Assembly: GCA_030626185.1 (NCBI GenBank)
Contig: DAOUPL010000039.1
Coordinates: forward strand, 1-8,164
Direction of reading: 5' to 3'
Length of the DNA: 8,164 nt
DNA from: a bacterium
GTDB taxonomy: Bacteria > Babelota > Babeliae > Babelales > Vermiphilaceae
The notes beneath the pieces are model-generated. The model searched no databases, was not told the origin of the DNA, and saw only the letters and a list, made by a program, of their open reading frames with translations. Of this stretch, positions 6,683 to 8,164 are shown in pieces (within the stretch, counting starts at the first letter, position 1; the number at the start of each line of letters is the position of its first letter). The position numbers and the translations under genes are program-made.

Positions 6683-7450
6683 TTATAATCGTTCTAAAAA
6701 TTGAACAACTTCACCATGCTGATTTGTTCGTGCAAGATCAACTGGTTTGATATTGTTTTTCATAACAACATTATGATAATCACCACGGTCAACAAGTAAT
6801 TTCACTATTGCCAAATTACCTCGTTCTGCAGCTACATGTAAAGGCATTGTTTGATTGGCCCCAGTAACACTTTTTGCGCCATGCTCAATCAAATATGCCA
6901 CTGCTTTACGATCTGCTAATATAGCAGCATTTAATAACGGCGTTCCGCCATTGTTTGCAACGCGATTAACATCAGCACCAGCTTCAACTAATAGTTTTAT
7001 AGTTTTTAGATTTTTCTTGATTGTTACTGCGTTAAACAATGCAGTAACACCATCATTGTCAGCATGCTGAACTTCAGCACCGTGCTCAAGCAGCAACTTA
7101 ATTAAATGATCACGATTTCCTCGTAAAGAAGCATTAAAAAGTGGTGTATTACCATTAATTAATTTTGCATTTACATCTGCACCACTAGTAATAAGATAAT
7201 GAACAACTTCGATATAACCACCCAAGGCAGCTTGGTGTAATGCAGTGCCAAATGGCTCTTGTAAATAGTTAACATCGATGCCTTCATTTTCAATAAAATG
7301 TTTTACTTGATCAAGGTTTCCCAAGTTTGATGCAATAAGCATTGGGTGTGCTAATACTTTTTTATATTTCATAAAATACAAGATAGATAGTGTGCTGACA
7401 GCAATTACAAGAACAAATAAAACAAAAGTAGTTTTCATAAAATTTCCCAT
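6683..7450 (-). CDS. Membrane-anchored ankyrin-repeat protein (255 aa)
   Basis: Residues 8-27 are hydrophobic and followed by basic MKYKK, giving a likely uncleaved anchor. Seven ankyrin-type repeats fill residues 34-255. These are a diverged first repeat (NLGNLDQVKHFIENEGIDVN), then GTALHQAALGGYIEVVHYL (68-86), NTPLFNASLRGNRDHLIKLL (101-120), VTALFNAVTIKKNLKTIKLL (135-154), TPLLNAAILADRKAVAYL (170-187) and MPLHVAAERGNLAIVKLL (202-219). The series ends with a cap (KPVDLARTNQHGEVVQFLERL, 235-255). Every repeat aligns with one in the 276-aa paralogue, for example DRxxxxYLxxxGAK in repeat 5. It begins 47 bp after the ftsW stop with no terminator between, so it probably depends on the ftsW transcript. 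An in-frame ATG at 7438 (MKTTFV...), preceded by GGGA at six bases, is an equally good or better start. Protein-protein binding is expected; target unknown. Confidence 0.93.
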   Translation of the reverse strand: MGNFMKTTFVLFVLVIAVSTLSILYFMKYKKVLAHPMLIASNLGNLDQVKHFIENEGIDVNYLQEPFGTALHQAALGGYIEVVHYLITSGADVNAKLINGNTPLFNASLRGNRDHLIKLLLEHGAEVQHADNDGVTALFNAVTIKKNLKTIKLLVEAGADVNRVANNGGTPLLNAAILADRKAVAYLIEHGAKSVTGANQTMPLHVAAERGNLAIVKLLVDRGDYHNVVMKNNIKPVDLARTNQHGEVVQFLERL

Positions 7451-7497
7451 TTAAAATACCAATCGATACTTTAAGTATTACAAAAATACAAAAGATA

Positions 7498-8164
7498 TCA
7501 ACGCGTTGTGCATGAAAGATTAGCAACAATTCCCATTAACATAAAATTGCAAATTAACGCAGAATTACCATAACTCACAAACGGCAACCCAGTGCCTTTT
7601 GTTGGAATAAGCACAAGTGTAACAGCAAGATTAATCAATGCTTGAATCGTAATGATCATAATTGAGCCAAAAACTGCTTGTTGTGCGAAAAATGTTGGCA
7701 ACGATAACGCAAGACGAATACCAAAAAAGGTAAATAACGCAAAAAGTAGCACCACAACGCTGCTGCCTAAAAAGCCAACTTCTTCACCAATGATTGCAAA
7801 AATAAAGTCAGTGTGTTGCATCGGCAAATAAAAAAACTTTTGTTTCGAATGAGAAATACCTAGCCCAAACCAATGGCCAGAGCCAGCAGCAACTAGTGAT
7901 TGTATAATTTGAAACCCTGCACCCTGTGGGTATTTCCACGGGTCAAGAAAGATAAGCAATCGCCGTAAGCGATACGGGCTTATAATAATTAACACCGACG
8001 CACAGAGCATAACAAACGCGACAAAACTTATTGGATACTTAATTGTTTGTGCGTATAAAAAAAACATTACACACAACGTTAAAACTAATGTTACTAGCAA
8101 GCCAAAATCTGGTTGTTTTAATAATAAAAACATCAGTGTTAGCATTGTTGTTACCAATGAAGCA
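7498..8164 (-). CDS. ftsW: FtsW, SEDS-family peptidoglycan glycosyltransferase, C-terminal part (5' end outside window)
   Basis: The frame is open to the right edge, so the N-terminus is missing; about 221 residues are visible, roughly the last 55-60% of a normal FtsW. FtsW polymerises lipid II into glycan strands at the division septum, together with a class B PBP. Visible SEDS motifs, in order, are QPDFG, PYRLRRLLIFLDPW, GAGFQIIQSLVAAGSG, SKQKFFYLP, HTDFIFAIIGEEVGFLG and IPTKGTGLPFVSYG. The Asp of HTDFIF, equivalent to the essential E. coli RodA D262, is present. Several membrane helices are evident (LLVTLVLTLCVMFFLYA, FVAFVMLCASVLIII, VVVLLFALFTFFGI and others). Two usually conserved positions differ: YLPM instead of YLPE before HTDF, and SYGNSA instead of SYGGSS. 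The tail is only a few residues beyond the last helix (CTTR). FtsW is favoured over RodA by the DPW...QSL region and PTKG, but RodA is not fully excluded without the N-terminus. Confidence 0.9.
   Translation of the reverse strand, partial: ASLVTTMLTLMFLLLKQPDFGLLVTLVLTLCVMFFLYAQTIKYPISFVAFVMLCASVLIIISPYRLRRLLIFLDPWKYPQGAGFQIIQSLVAAGSGHWFGLGISHSKQKFFYLPMQHTDFIFAIIGEEVGFLGSSVVVLLFALFTFFGIRLALSLPTFFAQQAVFGSIMIITIQALINLAVTLVLIPTKGTGLPFVSYGNSALICNFMLMGIVANLSCTTR

Noticed and set aside
5275..7450. Ankyrin trio as a transposon or integrated element
   Set aside because: There is no transposase, integrase, terminal inverted repeat or target duplication visible, and base composition looks like the flanking housekeeping genes.
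7466..7478. Palindrome ATACTTTAAGTAT between ftsW and the 255-aa ankyrin gene as a terminator
   Set aside because: The arms meet around a single base, so a stable RNA hairpin would keep only about four A/T-rich pairs, and no T-run follows. A DNA operator is possible but unsupported.
7936..7950. Loss of the catalytic Asp in FtsW because the NPWEDP motif reads DPWKYP
   Set aside because: Counting along E. coli RodA, the essential D262 is the Asp of HTDFIF, which is present here; the DPW loop position is not that residue.
1..8164. CRISPR arrays, tRNA or rRNA genes, toxin-antitoxin pairs
   Set aside because: No regularly spaced repeats, cloverleaf-like segments or recognisable small gene pairs were seen; gaps between genes are at most about 123 bp.

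Overview
The window is AT-rich bacterial DNA, tightly packed, with three conserved housekeeping genes (ileS, murD and the 3' part of ftsW) embedded among ankyrin-repeat genes that carry N-terminal signal or anchor segments. Secreted or membrane-anchored ankyrin proteins, one with an F-box-like segment, beside an intact peptidoglycan pathway suggest a Gram-negative-type symbiont or parasite of a eukaryote such as a protist. My best guess is the phylum Dependentiae (TM6/Babeliae). That is an inference from gene style only, because no rRNA or other phylogenetic marker was analysed.

Layout, left to right. Positions 1-452 (minus) hold the 5' part of a secreted protein with an F-box-like segment followed by an ankyrin repeat; it runs off the left edge. 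Positions 495-3428 (minus) hold ileS. Positions 3515-3814 (minus) encode a small secreted protein of unknown function, with an intrinsic terminator between it and ileS. A 123-bp divergent intergenic region follows, then murD (3938-5281, plus). murD meets an ankyrin gene tail to tail with a 7-bp overlap. Positions 5275-7450 (minus) hold three paralogous membrane-anchored ankyrin-repeat genes, and ftsW enters from the right edge (7498-8164, minus).

Reading on the minus strand, ftsW, the 255-aa ankyrin gene and the 153-aa ankyrin gene look like one transcription unit (gaps of 47 and 16 bp), closed by a hairpin that overlaps the last stop codon. The 277-aa ankyrin gene then starts from its own extended -10 promoter. 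In many bacteria murD and ftsW are neighbours in the dcw (division and cell wall) cluster. Here they are on opposite strands and separated by the ankyrin trio, which is the most notable feature of the window. The trio shares one architecture (N-terminal hydrophobic anchor, a diverged first repeat, internal repeats, a C-terminal capping repeat), and the shortest member looks like the 255-aa member minus three internal repeats.

No tRNA, rRNA, CRISPR array, transposase or prophage gene was seen, and no gene-free stretch exceeds about 125 bp.
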